DNA of 64,000 nucleotides from an uncultured Hyphomonas sp. (GTDB taxonomy: Bacteria; Pseudomonadota; Alphaproteobacteria; Caulobacterales; Hyphomonadaceae). Shown one piece after another: positions 25,454-34,009 of this stretch. The first letter of the stretch is position 1. Every line of letters starts with the position of its first letter. The stretch is from contig NZ_OY782759.1 in NCBI RefSeq assembly GCF_963678195.1, positions 1,550,001 to 1,614,000 of the forward strand. Direction: 5' to 3'. The notes under the pieces were generated by a model. It was given only the letters and a program-made list of their open reading frames with translations. It was not told where the DNA came from and did no database searches. The position numbers and the translations under genes are program-made.

Positions 25454-25539
25454 CTTCGCTCCCTTGGCGGGCTACGATGTGCCAGAAATCCTCCTTAAGC
25501 AATTTGACCGGTCTGTCTCACAGTCGCTGACGGGGAACA

Positions 25540-25898
25540 GTTAGCGGAAGGCGCCGTTAAGAGGCTCGTGTAGAGAACCGACGGCAGGGATTTCCAGTAA
25601 AAGATATACCATTATAGGGGGTCGGCAATGGATTGTACCGTCGCACCTCCGGGCGGGGCATGCCGAGCAGAGTAGGGCGTTCTGATGTCTGCTTTGATGC
25701 GTGGTGATTCTGACAATGCCAGCCAAGTGCGAAAGGTGTCCCAGGTCATGGCTTGTATCGAACGCTTCGGGAAAAGTTTCCCATATAAATAAAATTGTCA
25801 AATAGTGAAAATTTTCTATTCCAATAGCTCCTGCTCATGTTAGGGAGGAACCGTGACCTTTGCCTGTGACGGGGTTGGGTCCGTAGCGTATTTTATCG
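25540..25898. other. Intergenic region with AT-rich promoter-like inverted repeat
   Basis: These 359 bases lie between the IS end and the aminotransferase operon. No gene was recognised. The right half is strongly AT-rich and holds the inverted repeat AATAG-tgaaaatttt-CTATT (25801-25820) with the palindrome GAAAATTTTC in its centre (25807-25816). Related AT-rich elements occur before other operons of the catabolic region (35584, 47271, 52248), so this is a candidate operator for the operon that follows. No clear sigma-70 boxes can be fixed by eye. Confidence 0.4.
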
Positions 25899-27254
25899 AT
25901 GAACGTTGTCGTCGTTAGGCGACACAAGGCAGGTGTGTCGTTGAATCCCGTAGACATCATTGAGCGTAACCGACGCCACTTACCGGGAGGATGCGCGAGT
26001 AGCGCCCGGTATATTGATCCTGCGATCGTGTTTTCACAGGCCGAAGGTGGGCGCATCTTCGATCATGCCGGGCAGTCCTATCTGGATGTGAATTGCGCCT
26101 TCGGTGCGATCCTGCTTGGACACAAGGACCCTGAATTCGAAGACGAAATTCGCCGGATGACCGAGGGGATGGACCTGATTGGGCTGGGAACCACGGAACT
26201 GGAAGGCGAGCTTGCTGAGAGATTATGCCAGGCCATTCCGTGCGCGGATGCAGTCGCCTTTTGTTGCAGTGGAACGGAGGCGACCTTCCATGCAATCCGT
26301 GTGGCTCGGGCCCATACGGGGCGAAATCTGATCGTCAAGTTTCAGGGCGCGTATCATGGCTGGCATGACTATGTTGCCAACAACACTCTTTCCGTCAGCG
26401 CGCCGGAAGGGCCCAGGGATTTTGGTTCTCTTGGTATCCTGACCGCCGCGCGTGATGCGACGATTGTTCTGCCCGTCAACGATGTTCAGTGCCTGGAAGA
26501 GGCTTTCCGGCAGCACGGTGATGATATCGCCGCAGTCCTTTACGAACCTCTCATGCATAATGCCGGGTGTATCGAACCGGCGCCTGAATTCCTGACGGCG
26601 CTTCGTGACGTCACTCGCCGCCATGAGTCCGTGCTGATTTTCGATGAGGTCATAACCGGCTTTCGTCATGCGCTCGGCGGCTATCAGGAAGTGTGCGGTA
26701 TTACGCCCGACCTTTCGACTTTCGGCAAAGGGCTGGGCAACGGCTATCCGGTATCGCTGATAGCAGGTGCCCACAGATTGATGAAACATTTCAATCCCAG
26801 GCCGCTTGGCGGCGATGTGCTGCTGGGTGGGACATATAACGGACATCCATTGGCCATGGCCGCAAGCCTGGCTGTGCTGGATCGCATGTCACGCCCCGGC
26901 GCATATAAGCACCTCTTCGATCTTGGCAGTCGGTTCCGTGATGGCCTCAAGACGATTGCGCAGGCGTCGGATATTTCGATGGGCGTATTTGGCTTCGGCT
27001 CAATCAGCGCGATTCACTTTGGCGCCTTTGGCTCCGGAAGTGTCAGTGGATTCGACCAGCTAACAGAGAATAACACGGCGATGGATGTTGCCTTTCGGCG
27101 GGCGTTGCTGGCGCGCGGTGTCGCCTGTTCTACTACGCCACTACGGCGATATCACTTCTGCCTCGCGCATTCATTCCAGGATGTTGACGCGCTGCTTTCA
27201 ACGATTGCGGAAATACTGCCAGAGATTGTTAACACCCAGGAGCAAACGAAATGA
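25899..27254 (+). CDS. Class III PLP aminotransferase, GSA-aminomutase/beta-amino-acid type
   Basis: The 451-residue protein begins its conserved part at ERNRRHLPGGCASSARY. It has the PLP-cofactor motifs SGTEATFHAIRVAR and FQGAYHGWHD, the Asp of LIFDEVITGFR and the Schiff-base Lys in STFGKGLGNGYP. This is the glutamate-1-semialdehyde aminomutase branch of class III, which includes beta-phenylalanine and other beta-amino acid transaminases. It is an unlikely hemL because it sits in a catabolic operon and overlaps a dioxygenase-like gene. The ATG at 25899 has a poor ribosome-binding site; TTG 25941, before the conserved part, is possible. The substrate is inferred, not shown. Confidence 0.8.
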   Translation: MNVVVVRRHKAGVSLNPVDIIERNRRHLPGGCASSARYIDPAIVFSQAEGGRIFDHAGQSYLDVNCAFGAILLGHKDPEFEDEIRRMTEGMDLIGLGTTELEGELAERLCQAIPCADAVAFCCSGTEATFHAIRVARAHTGRNLIVKFQGAYHGWHDYVANNTLSVSAPEGPRDFGSLGILTAARDATIVLPVNDVQCLEEAFRQHGDDIAAVLYEPLMHNAGCIEPAPEFLTALRDVTRRHESVLIFDEVITGFRHALGGYQEVCGITPDLSTFGKGLGNGYPVSLIAGAHRLMKHFNPRPLGGDVLLGGTYNGHPLAMAASLAVLDRMSRPGAYKHLFDLGSRFRDGLKTIAQASDISMGVFGFGSISAIHFGAFGSGSVSGFDQLTENNTAMDVAFRRALLARGVACSTTPLRRYHFCLAHSFQDVDALLSTIAEILPEIVNTQEQTK

Positions 27255-27781
27255 CTTCCGACCTGGTTATCGAAAAGATGACTGCCGACAAGGTGCCTGC
27301 GCTTCCCGTTGACATGCTGCCCGACATTATTCAGCCGGACACATGGCTTGGGCATGATGAACGCGCCTGGGTGCCGCTTGGCAATGAATGCTATTCAATG
27401 CCGCTTTGCCTGAATGTCAGTGAGGGGTATTGGGTGCACTTGATGCGGGTGCGCAAGCCCGGTATCATCAATCGTCACCGGCACTCATCGCCCGTGCATG
27501 TGATGACCCTCAAGGGCCACTGGCACTATCCGGAGAAGGACTGGATCGCATCGGCCGGAACCTATGTCTTCGAGCCGCCGGGCGACTATCACACGCTTTG
27601 TGTTCCCGAAGGTGGGGCTGAAATGATCTTCATGGCCAATGTGAAGGGGGCGCTTCTCTACGTCGATGAAGATGGAAACCCGAACGGATATGATGACGTC
27701 TTCACCCGGATCGATTCAGCGCGTCGCCACTATGAGGCCATCGGCCTAGGGGCCGATTACGTGAAACGTTATATCCGTTGA
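27251..27781 (+). CDS. Cupin dioxygenase, 2,4'-dihydroxyacetophenone/acetylacetone dioxygenase-like
   Basis: This 176-residue single-domain cupin overlaps the aminotransferase stop by 4 bases. It has a metal-binding pattern R-H-R-H-S-S-P-V-H followed by LKGHWHYPEKDW and EPPGDYHTL, giving several His around one metal site. I recognise this from the family of 2,4'-dihydroxyacetophenone and acetylacetone-cleaving dioxygenases, iron enzymes that break C-C bonds next to keto groups. A role on a beta-keto or aryl-keto product of the neighbouring aminotransferase would make sense, but that link is inference. Confidence 0.65.
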   Translation: MTSDLVIEKMTADKVPALPVDMLPDIIQPDTWLGHDERAWVPLGNECYSMPLCLNVSEGYWVHLMRVRKPGIINRHRHSSPVHVMTLKGHWHYPEKDWIASAGTYVFEPPGDYHTLCVPEGGAEMIFMANVKGALLYVDEDGNPNGYDDVFTRIDSARRHYEAIGLGADYVKRYIR

Positions 27782-27791
27782 ATCAGGCGTC

Positions 27792-28769
27792 ATGACCATC
27801 ACAGCTTCGGAAAAACTGTATCCTCCGATAGAGCCGTACCAGACAGGATGGCTCGACGTTGGTGACGGACATAATCTGTATTGGGAAGAATCCGGCAATC
27901 CGGATGGTGTTCCTGTCGTTTATCTGCATGGCGGCCCCGGCGGGGCACTGGGGCCTGCCGTGCGGCAGTTCTACGATCCTGAATTCTACCGGATTGTATA
28001 TTTCCACCAGCGTGGCGCGGGACGGTCGACTCCTTTGGGGGAAACGCGCGCGAACACCACCGCGCACCTGATCTCAGATATTGAACGGTTGAGACAGGCA
28101 CTGGACGTTCCGGCATGGGTCGTCGCGGGTGGATCCTGGGGATCAACGCTGGCATTGGCCTATGCTGAGGCGCATCCGCACGCGTGTCTTGCACTACTGG
28201 TGAACGGAGTTTTCCTTGGCCGGCCTCGCGACATTGCCTGGTTTTTCGAAGGCGCACGCGATTTTCATCCGAGGGCTTGGAAAGCCTTTCTGGAATTCCT
28301 TCCGGAACCGGAGCGCGCGGACTATTTTGCCGCTTATGCACGCCGCATTCTGAACGACGACCCGGCTGTTTATGGACCCGCCGTCAAAGCATGGTCGGCC
28401 TATGAGGGAACAATTGCGACCCTCGTGCCGGATCCGTCGGTTTTCGATAGCTTTCAGGATGATACCTTTGCGCTCGCCTATGCGCGGATGAATATACACT
28501 ACTTCGGGAACAATTGCTTTCTCGACGAGACTCCGATTCTCGACAGGATTGGCCGGCTCTCTGGAATCCCCGGATTGATAGTGCACGGACGGTATGACAT
28601 GGCCACGGCTTATCGTTCTGCTGTAGAACTCGTGGACGTCTGGGAGGAAGCAGAACTCATTACAGTGCCGGATGCCGGACACAGCCGGTTCGATCCACCA
28701 AACACGTTGGCGCTGCTTGCCGCGCAGGAGCGATTGAAAGCGTTGCTTGGGGCGCGTGAGGCACGATGA
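27792..28769 (+). CDS. pip: Proline iminopeptidase-type alpha/beta hydrolase (S33)
   Basis: The 325-residue protein has the oxyanion motif YLHGGPGG (44-51), the nucleophile elbow GGSWGS (Ser115), then the Asp of HGRYDM and the His of DAGHSRF. Length, HGGPGG and the GGSWGS elbow are typical of prolyl aminopeptidase (S33), which removes N-terminal Pro from peptides in the cytoplasm. It starts 10 bases after the cupin gene. In this operon it probably trims peptide products imported by the catabolic system. The specificity for Pro here is not proven. Confidence 0.8.
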   Translation: MTITASEKLYPPIEPYQTGWLDVGDGHNLYWEESGNPDGVPVVYLHGGPGGALGPAVRQFYDPEFYRIVYFHQRGAGRSTPLGETRANTTAHLISDIERLRQALDVPAWVVAGGSWGSTLALAYAEAHPHACLALLVNGVFLGRPRDIAWFFEGARDFHPRAWKAFLEFLPEPERADYFAAYARRILNDDPAVYGPAVKAWSAYEGTIATLVPDPSVFDSFQDDTFALAYARMNIHYFGNNCFLDETPILDRIGRLSGIPGLIVHGRYDMATAYRSAVELVDVWEEAELITVPDAGHSRFDPPNTLALLAAQERLKALLGAREAR

Positions 28770-29638
28770 AGGTTGATATCGGCGGCGTTCGTCTTTTCGT
28801 CGACATAGATGGCTTTTCATTGGTCCCATGCGGCAAGACCATGTGTGAGCGGCCCACAATTGTTCTGGTTCATGGCGGGCCGGGATTCGATCATACGATT
28901 CAGAAGGCATTTACGGACAAACTCACCCCGTTCGCGCAGGTCGTTTGCTTCGACCAACGTGGTCATGGGCGATCAGATCGATCGACATCAGAGTTTTGGA
29001 ACCTAGCGACATGGGCAGATGATATCGTGCGCCTGTGCGATGTGCTGGGAATAGAGCGTCCAATCGTGATGGGGTCTTCCTTTGGCGGAATTGTCGCGCA
29101 GGAATATGCCGTCCGTCATCCCGGACACGCTGCGGGCCTCATCCTCCACTGCACGACCCCCCATTTCAATCTGGAGCGGATCGCGGCAAAGTTCGGACAA
29201 CTTGGCGGTGCTGAGGCCAAGGCACTTGCCGAAGCGCTCTGGAAAGACCCTGGTAATCCGGACCTCCTGGGGCCGTACACCGAGCATTGCATGCCATTCT
29301 ATAATGTACGCAAGCGAGACCCTTCCGCTACAGCCGGGTGGGGTATGTCAACGCCTGACGTGCTCAGCCATTTCTACAGTTTTGGACAGGAGGGGCATCA
29401 GTTTGACTATCGCTCGCGGTTGGGCGCAGTGACGTATCCGGTCCTGCTGATGGCGGGGGAAGAAGACCCGATCTGCCCAATTGCGGATAGCGAGGACATC
29501 GCCGCAGCGCTTCCGTCAGAGCTTACGCAATTTCATCGCTTTGCTAAGTGCGGCCATGGGATCAACTGGGACGATCCGGAGGGCTTTATTGCAGCCATCC
29601 ACGATTTCGTGGTTCAGATACCCTCATCGATAAAGTAG
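28766..29638 (+). CDS. Alpha/beta hydrolase, second S33-like peptidase
   Basis: The start overlaps the previous stop (ATGA). The 290-residue protein shows LVHGGPGFD (35-42), FDQRGHGRSDR, the nucleophile elbow MGSSFGG (Ser104), an Asp in GEEDPICP and the His in KCGHGINWD. HGGPG is shared with proline iminopeptidases, but the rest is closer to general alpha/beta hydrolases, so an ester or small amide substrate is also possible. It is the last gene of this operon, and a hairpin terminator lies about 130 bases downstream. Confidence 0.75.
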   Translation: MKVDIGGVRLFVDIDGFSLVPCGKTMCERPTIVLVHGGPGFDHTIQKAFTDKLTPFAQVVCFDQRGHGRSDRSTSEFWNLATWADDIVRLCDVLGIERPIVMGSSFGGIVAQEYAVRHPGHAAGLILHCTTPHFNLERIAAKFGQLGGAEAKALAEALWKDPGNPDLLGPYTEHCMPFYNVRKRDPSATAGWGMSTPDVLSHFYSFGQEGHQFDYRSRLGAVTYPVLLMAGEEDPICPIADSEDIAAALPSELTQFHRFAKCGHGINWDDPEGFIAAIHDFVVQIPSSIK

Positions 29639-29766
29639 TGCTGTTGCAGGCGTTCGACCATCCGTCCGATAGCGCGGATCAGCTTTGGTGTCTTCTCCGT
29701 TCGAGAATCCACCCATGATTATCGACTTACATCCCCCTGACCGAAAACGGGAATTACCGTTCTTGT

Positions 29767-29805
29767 AGGACATGCCGCGCGATTAACGCAGCATGTCCTT
29801 TATTG
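29767..29805 (+). terminator. Intrinsic terminator between convergent operons
   Basis: AGGACATGC (29767-29775) and GCATGTCCT (29791-29799) form a perfect 9-bp stem with a 15-base loop, followed by TTATTGT. It lies between the ends of the plus-strand hydrolase gene and the minus-strand dgcA gene, where both transcripts must stop. Confidence 0.7.
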
Positions 29806-29866
29806 TATCATCAACATCGCGGTCGAAGAGATTACCTCTGCGCCGAGCGGCCCGGGAAGTACTTCT

Positions 29867-30856
29867 TCAGCCCCACAGAGCTGGTGAAGCCGGACGTACA
29901 AGACCATCAGCATATTCCATGCAATGATCACGATCCTTCCGAAGTGCAAGTGGTGCATCGAGATCGACATATTCCGCATGCTGTCCGACGATTAAGCCCG
30001 GTGCCATGGCCAACGACGTCGACAGCATGCAGCCAACCATGATGCCCATATCGTGCGCTTTGGCCGCTTTCACGAGGTCCAGCGCTCCATGCAGGCCACC
30101 GGTCTTATCCAGCTTAATGTTCACCATCTGGTACTTGCCGACGAGGTCGGCGACATCACTCGCGACGTGGCAGGATTCGTCCGCACACAGGGTGATAGGG
30201 AGCTTCAGACCCCGTAGCCCCTCATCGTCGCCTGCAGGACAGGGCTGTTCGATCATTTCGATACCAAGCGCTTTGAGGCGCGGCGCGTACTCGATCAACT
30301 GCTCGACGCTCCAGCCTTCATTTGCGTCACAGATGAGTTTTGCATCCGGGCGTGCCTTATGAACAGCAGCGACACGTTCCAGGTCGCCATCGGCGCTGCC
30401 CAATTTGATCTTGATCAGCTTTTGGTCAGGAAACAGAAGGGCGTCCTCGGCCATACTGTCTGGATCGCCCAGCGTGACGGTTGTGGTCGTGATCAGGGCT
30501 TTCGGTTCGGATTCTCCGAGCATGCGCCAGGCCGGTTCGTCCTTCAGCTTCGCCGCGAGGTCGATCAAGGCGCAATCAAGCGCATTCGCTGCGGCCCCTT
30601 GCAGACCCAGTGCATTGACGTCAGGATTGGCCTGCGTTTCGATCTCGGTTCGGCACGCTTCGATGGCTGCCTTTACGCTGTCCGTCGTTTCATCATAGCG
30701 CGCATAAGGTGTGCTTTCGCCCCACCCGGATTTCCCGTCTTGATCAACGCGCACGACGATGACGACGGCACTGTTGTCGGTGCCGCGCGAGATTGTGAAG
30801 GGCTTAATGAGGGGCCACTCTTCAATAAAAATGCTCAAATTTCTGATTTTGGTCAT
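29867..30856 (-). CDS. dgcA: N-acetyl-D-glutamate racemase DgcA (enolase superfamily)
   Basis: The 329-residue enolase-superfamily protein of the dipeptide-epimerase subgroup has the catalytic K-x-K (149/151 in IKIKLG), metal ligands Asp177 (CDANEGW), Glu203 (IEQP) and Asp226 (CADES), and the second catalytic Lys in NIKLDKTGG (248-254). The sequence style (WPLIKPFTISRG at the start, ASPALWG at the end) fits DgcA, which turns N-acetyl-D-Glu into N-acetyl-L-Glu in the marine D-glutamate pathway. Its partner DgcN is encoded at 52276-53301 in the same window. An L-Ala-D/L-Glu epimerase is the main alternative. It is the last gene of a five-gene minus-strand operon. Confidence 0.78.
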   Translation of the reverse strand: MTKIRNLSIFIEEWPLIKPFTISRGTDNSAVVIVVRVDQDGKSGWGESTPYARYDETTDSVKAAIEACRTEIETQANPDVNALGLQGAAANALDCALIDLAAKLKDEPAWRMLGESEPKALITTTTVTLGDPDSMAEDALLFPDQKLIKIKLGSADGDLERVAAVHKARPDAKLICDANEGWSVEQLIEYAPRLKALGIEMIEQPCPAGDDEGLRGLKLPITLCADESCHVASDVADLVGKYQMVNIKLDKTGGLHGALDLVKAAKAHDMGIMVGCMLSTSLAMAPGLIVGQHAEYVDLDAPLALRKDRDHCMEYADGLVRPASPALWG

Positions 30857-30864
30857 GATGTGGG

Positions 30865-32412
30865 TCAGCTCCGGTCGCTAAGGTGGGTATAGGTATCGCG
30901 AAGTTCGCGCTTCAGGATTTTCTCGAGGCTGCCGCGTGGGAGTTCGTCGATCAGGACGAGTCCGCAGAGCCGCTGCAGTTTGCCAAGCCGTTCATTGGTC
31001 CAATGGAGTAGGTCGCTTTCGGAGACCGTGGCGCCCTTGTTCAGAACAATCGCTGCTGCTGGCGTTTCACCCCATTTTGGGCTCGGAACGCCGAATACTG
31101 CCGCTTCCGAAACATCTGGATGGGACAGAAGAACCAGTTCAAGATCTGAGGCATAAATGTTGAAGCCGCCCGAGATAATCATGTCCTTTTTGCGGTCGGT
31201 CACTTGAAGAAAACCGTCTGTATCCAGAAGACCTATATCGCCGGAGCGGAACCAGTCATTGCCGTCAGAGTCCCGCCAGATAAGTGCATCAGTCGCAATT
31301 GGGTTGTTATTGTAACTTTTCATCACGCTACGCACGCGGCCGACGATTTCGCCCCGTTTGCCGACCGGCAACTCCTGATCATCCTCGTCAATGATCTTGA
31401 CGTCCTCTGGCGGGTTTGCCCGGCCGACAGTATTCAGTTTGTCCGGAAATTCGTCTGCTCGTAGCATTGTGAAAGGGGCCCCTTCGGTCATGCCATAGAT
31501 CTCGGTCAGGCCTCCCGCCCATTGTGACAGGAGCTGCGCCTTGGCGTCTGGCGCAAGGTAAGAACCGGCGCTCCATTTCATCGCGGGTGGCAGTGATTCG
31601 ATTGGCTTCGTCAGCGTCGGGTCGCCTAGAAGCCGGTCGATCTGAACCGGCACCAGGAAGACATTGTGCGGTTCGAAGTCCGCTACCGTCTGTGTAAGCG
31701 CTGCAGGTGAAAACTTGCCCAGAAACCGAAGCGTTCCGCCGGCCCAGAGCGTGTAGATCAGGGCCCCCATCGTCCAATTCGAGTATAGAGCCGTGGTCAC
31801 CAGCGTTCGCGCGCCCGGTGGGAATGATACGGCTCCGAAATCGAGAGCAGCTTTGGCGCGCATGGCATGGCTGATCACGATCCCTTTCGGGGTGCCGGTT
31901 GTACCGGAACTGTAAATTATGTTGAATTCATCATCCGGCGCCGGCTCTGACCGAAGCGGGGAGGTGGGCGCATCGTCCAGAAATTCGTGCAATGTGGTCC
32001 ATTGGGGCGCATCGAAGTCGATCGAAACAATTCGGCCGCCGACAGTGTCCGACACTGTTCGGGCCAGGGCCTCAAACTTCTTGCTTGCAAATACGATTTT
32101 CGATCCACTGTCCGCAACAATGCGGTCAATTGCATCTGCAGCCAACATCGTTGGGACTGGAACGTGAGTTGCGCCAGCCTTCAGTATACCGATCGTAATC
32201 AATGCCGTGCGCACACTGGAGTCGCCGATGACTGCGATACGGTCTCCCGGTTCAGTGCCTTCCCGGATAAGGGCGTGGGCGATGTGGTTCGACTCTGCAT
32301 CAAAGGTTCGCCAGCTGAGTGTCTCACGATTGTCTGCAAGGGCCGGCTGGTCTGGCCGTTCCGACGCATGAACCCGGATCCGGCTTATGAGAGTTGCATC
32401 GGGTGGAGACAT
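30865..32412 (-). CDS. AMP-dependent acyl-CoA synthetase
   Basis: I start at ATG 32412, which overlaps the thiolase stop (TGATG), giving 515 residues. The ANL-superfamily motifs are YSSGTTGTPKGI (P-loop), YGMTEG, the hinge TDRKKDMIISGGFNIYA and, near the end, LPRGSLEKILKREL with the catalytic Lys. Such enzymes activate a carboxylic acid as acyl-AMP and pass it to CoA. Between a thiolase and an aminotransferase it most likely activates a keto acid so that it can be cleaved. Chain length and substrate cannot be read from the sequence. Confidence 0.85.
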   Translation of the reverse strand: MSPPDATLISRIRVHASERPDQPALADNRETLSWRTFDAESNHIAHALIREGTEPGDRIAVIGDSSVRTALITIGILKAGATHVPVPTMLAADAIDRIVADSGSKIVFASKKFEALARTVSDTVGGRIVSIDFDAPQWTTLHEFLDDAPTSPLRSEPAPDDEFNIIYSSGTTGTPKGIVISHAMRAKAALDFGAVSFPPGARTLVTTALYSNWTMGALIYTLWAGGTLRFLGKFSPAALTQTVADFEPHNVFLVPVQIDRLLGDPTLTKPIESLPPAMKWSAGSYLAPDAKAQLLSQWAGGLTEIYGMTEGAPFTMLRADEFPDKLNTVGRANPPEDVKIIDEDDQELPVGKRGEIVGRVRSVMKSYNNNPIATDALIWRDSDGNDWFRSGDIGLLDTDGFLQVTDRKKDMIISGGFNIYASDLELVLLSHPDVSEAAVFGVPSPKWGETPAAAIVLNKGATVSESDLLHWTNERLGKLQRLCGLVLIDELPRGSLEKILKRELRDTYTHLSDRS

Positions 32413-33578
32413 CAGAGTTTTCCAAGTATCAGGGCTGAAGTGGGAGACGGGCCTGGGCCGCCCGTCACGAGGCAGAGTTCGGCATCCGCGACCTGGCATG
32501 TGGAGGTCCCACGGATTTGGCGGACGCCTTCCAGAACATGGTTCAGGCCGTGAATGTAAGCTTCGGACAGGTTACCGCCGTGAGTGTTCACTGGCAGGTG
32601 ACCATCGGGCCAGCTCATGGCGCCGCTTTCGCAAAACGCGCCTGCTTCGCCGCGTCCGCAGAGGCCAAAGTCCTCCATCATCATCATCGCGATTCCAGTG
32701 AAATTGTCATAGATTTGGGCCACGTCGAGATCATCGGGGGTGATGCCAGCGCGCCCATAGAGGCTTTGCGCAAGGCCTTCGGCGCCCATGGTTGTGAACC
32801 GGTCCAGGGGCATGTTGTAGGATCCGAGTGGACCTGAGGACCAGCCTTCGTCGCCGCCATGAATTGAGGCAAGGAGGGGAACGGGTTTGGCATTAAGATC
32901 GCGCGCCCGTTCGAGTGTCGTCACAATGACCGCGCAAGCTCCATTGGTTTCCAGGCAGCAGTCGAACAGTCGCAGTGGGGAGGCAATCATCCGCGAAGCA
33001 AGATAGTCGCTTATATCCATCGGCCGATCTCTCATGATCGCTACCGGATTGCGCTGAGCATGCGCGCGGCAGGCAACAGCGAACGAGCCAATTTGCTCGG
33101 GTGTTACATTATAGTCGTACATGTAGCGCCGGACGATGGGCGCCAACAGCTGGGAGGCCGCCAGCATACCGAAGGGGTGGGTGAAGCTTGCATGCCGCCA
33201 ATTCGGATCGTAGGAGCCGAAACGCCCGGTCTGGCCCTGCGCGAGGCTTCGGAAGGCGACGGCGTAGTTTGCCCTGCCGCTCTCAACTGCCATCGCGGCC
33301 AGGTCGACGGCTCCGCAGGATCCGCCTCCACCACCTGCCCAGACCATGCCGCTCATCCGTAATGCTTTCATGCCCAGAGTCGCCTGGATGAGCGGTGCTT
33401 CGTTCGCGTCGTCTCCGAAAGATGTCACCCCATCGATCTGGTCCACCGGCAAGTCGGCATCGCGCGATGCGGCAAGAATGGCTTCGCATGCCAACTGGAG
33501 TTCGTTGCCGCAGTCGGTATTCCAGCGCGCATATGCCGATTGGCCAATTCCGATGATACAGGGCGTATTCGGTCTCAT
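32412..33578 (-). CDS. SCP2-type thiolase or Ltp2-like aldolase
   Basis: ATG 33578 has a GGAG ribosome-binding site and gives 388 residues. The thiolase fold shows in GIGQSAYARW at the start, QIYDNFTGIAMMMMEDFG and, near the end, VNTHGGNLSEAYIHG and VTGGPG. The region that normally carries the nucleophilic Cys reads AGGGGGSCGAVDLAA. The Cys is present but seems shifted from the usual spot, as in SCP2/Ltp2 relatives that work as retro-aldolases. The next gene upstream encodes the Zn-ribbon/OB-fold partner typical of this subgroup. It probably cleaves a beta-keto- or beta-hydroxyacyl-CoA made by the coupled ligase. Confidence 0.75.
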   Translation of the reverse strand: MRPNTPCIIGIGQSAYARWNTDCGNELQLACEAILAASRDADLPVDQIDGVTSFGDDANEAPLIQATLGMKALRMSGMVWAGGGGGSCGAVDLAAMAVESGRANYAVAFRSLAQGQTGRFGSYDPNWRHASFTHPFGMLAASQLLAPIVRRYMYDYNVTPEQIGSFAVACRAHAQRNPVAIMRDRPMDISDYLASRMIASPLRLFDCCLETNGACAVIVTTLERARDLNAKPVPLLASIHGGDEGWSSGPLGSYNMPLDRFTTMGAEGLAQSLYGRAGITPDDLDVAQIYDNFTGIAMMMMEDFGLCGRGEAGAFCESGAMSWPDGHLPVNTHGGNLSEAYIHGLNHVLEGVRQIRGTSTCQVADAELCLVTGGPGPSPTSALILGKL

Positions 33579-34009
33579 TGGCACTCCTCCGGGTGTGGAC
33601 GGAAACGTGGTAGGCGCCGGCCGGGTTGAGGCTCTTCCCAAACGAGAGTCAGTCTCATGCCAATCCGAAGGCTGGTCGGATCGCAGTCGACGATGTTCGT
33701 AACCAAACGGACGGATTGAAGTTCAGGGAACCGAACGATGGCCGATATGTATGGAAGGCTTTCAGCGAGTGCCGGATGGCTCGCATAGTGGACGACCGTA
33801 TAGGTATAGAGTTCGGCTTCGTCGCCTGCGTCCTTCCAGATATCATGAGGAGAATGACAATCCGGACAGATAGGTGCTGGTGGGTGGCGTAGAAGGCCAC
33901 AGTCGCGGCAGCCCTGGAAGCACAACCGGCCCTCATTGGCCAGATCCCAGAAGCGTTGCTCCCATGGTTGGGCGATTGGCCAAGGCGTTTCGGGTGGTAA
34001 ATAGGTCAT
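33575..34009 (-). CDS. Zn-ribbon/OB-fold (DUF35) partner of the thiolase
   Basis: I take ATG 34009: it has GGAGGAG just upstream and overlaps the aminotransferase stop (ATGA). The 144-residue protein has a rubredoxin-like zinc ribbon, C-x2-C ... C-x2-C (CRDCGLLRHPPAPICPDC), followed by an OB-fold (AELYTYTVVHY, then MRLTLVWEE). DUF35 proteins form complexes with SCP2-type thiolases or aldolases and position the acyl-CoA. The stop overlaps the thiolase start, so the two subunits are probably made in equal amounts. Confidence 0.85.
   Translation of the reverse strand: MTYLPPETPWPIAQPWEQRFWDLANEGRLCFQGCRDCGLLRHPPAPICPDCHSPHDIWKDAGDEAELYTYTVVHYASHPALAESLPYISAIVRFPELQSVRLVTNIVDCDPTSLRIGMRLTLVWEEPQPGRRLPRFRPHPEECQ

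Larger units (their letters stand above)
24035..25539 (-). mobile_element. IS3-family element, copy 2, near full length
   Basis: The element has 1505 bases with imperfect terminal inverted repeats (TGTCCGTCGTCAG outer left, TGTTCCCCGTCAG on the other strand at the right). It carries orfA and orfB in the same orientation as copy 1. It lies inside an IS6-family transposase fragment. No target duplication is visible (cgg before, gtt after), as for copy 1. Compared with copy 1 it has an extra T in the T-run near 24160, which changes the last codons of orfB. Confidence 0.88.

Noticed and set aside
25899-27254. hemL (glutamate-1-semialdehyde aminomutase) for haem synthesis
   Set aside because: Alphaproteobacteria generally make 5-aminolevulinate by HemA (ALAS), and the gene overlaps a dioxygenase-like gene in a catabolic operon.
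29640-29720. Possible minus-strand peptide (WVDSRTEKTPKLIRAIGRMVERLQQQ) between the convergent operons
   Set aside because: Short, no start or ribosome-binding site, no recognised family, and placed just before the terminator.
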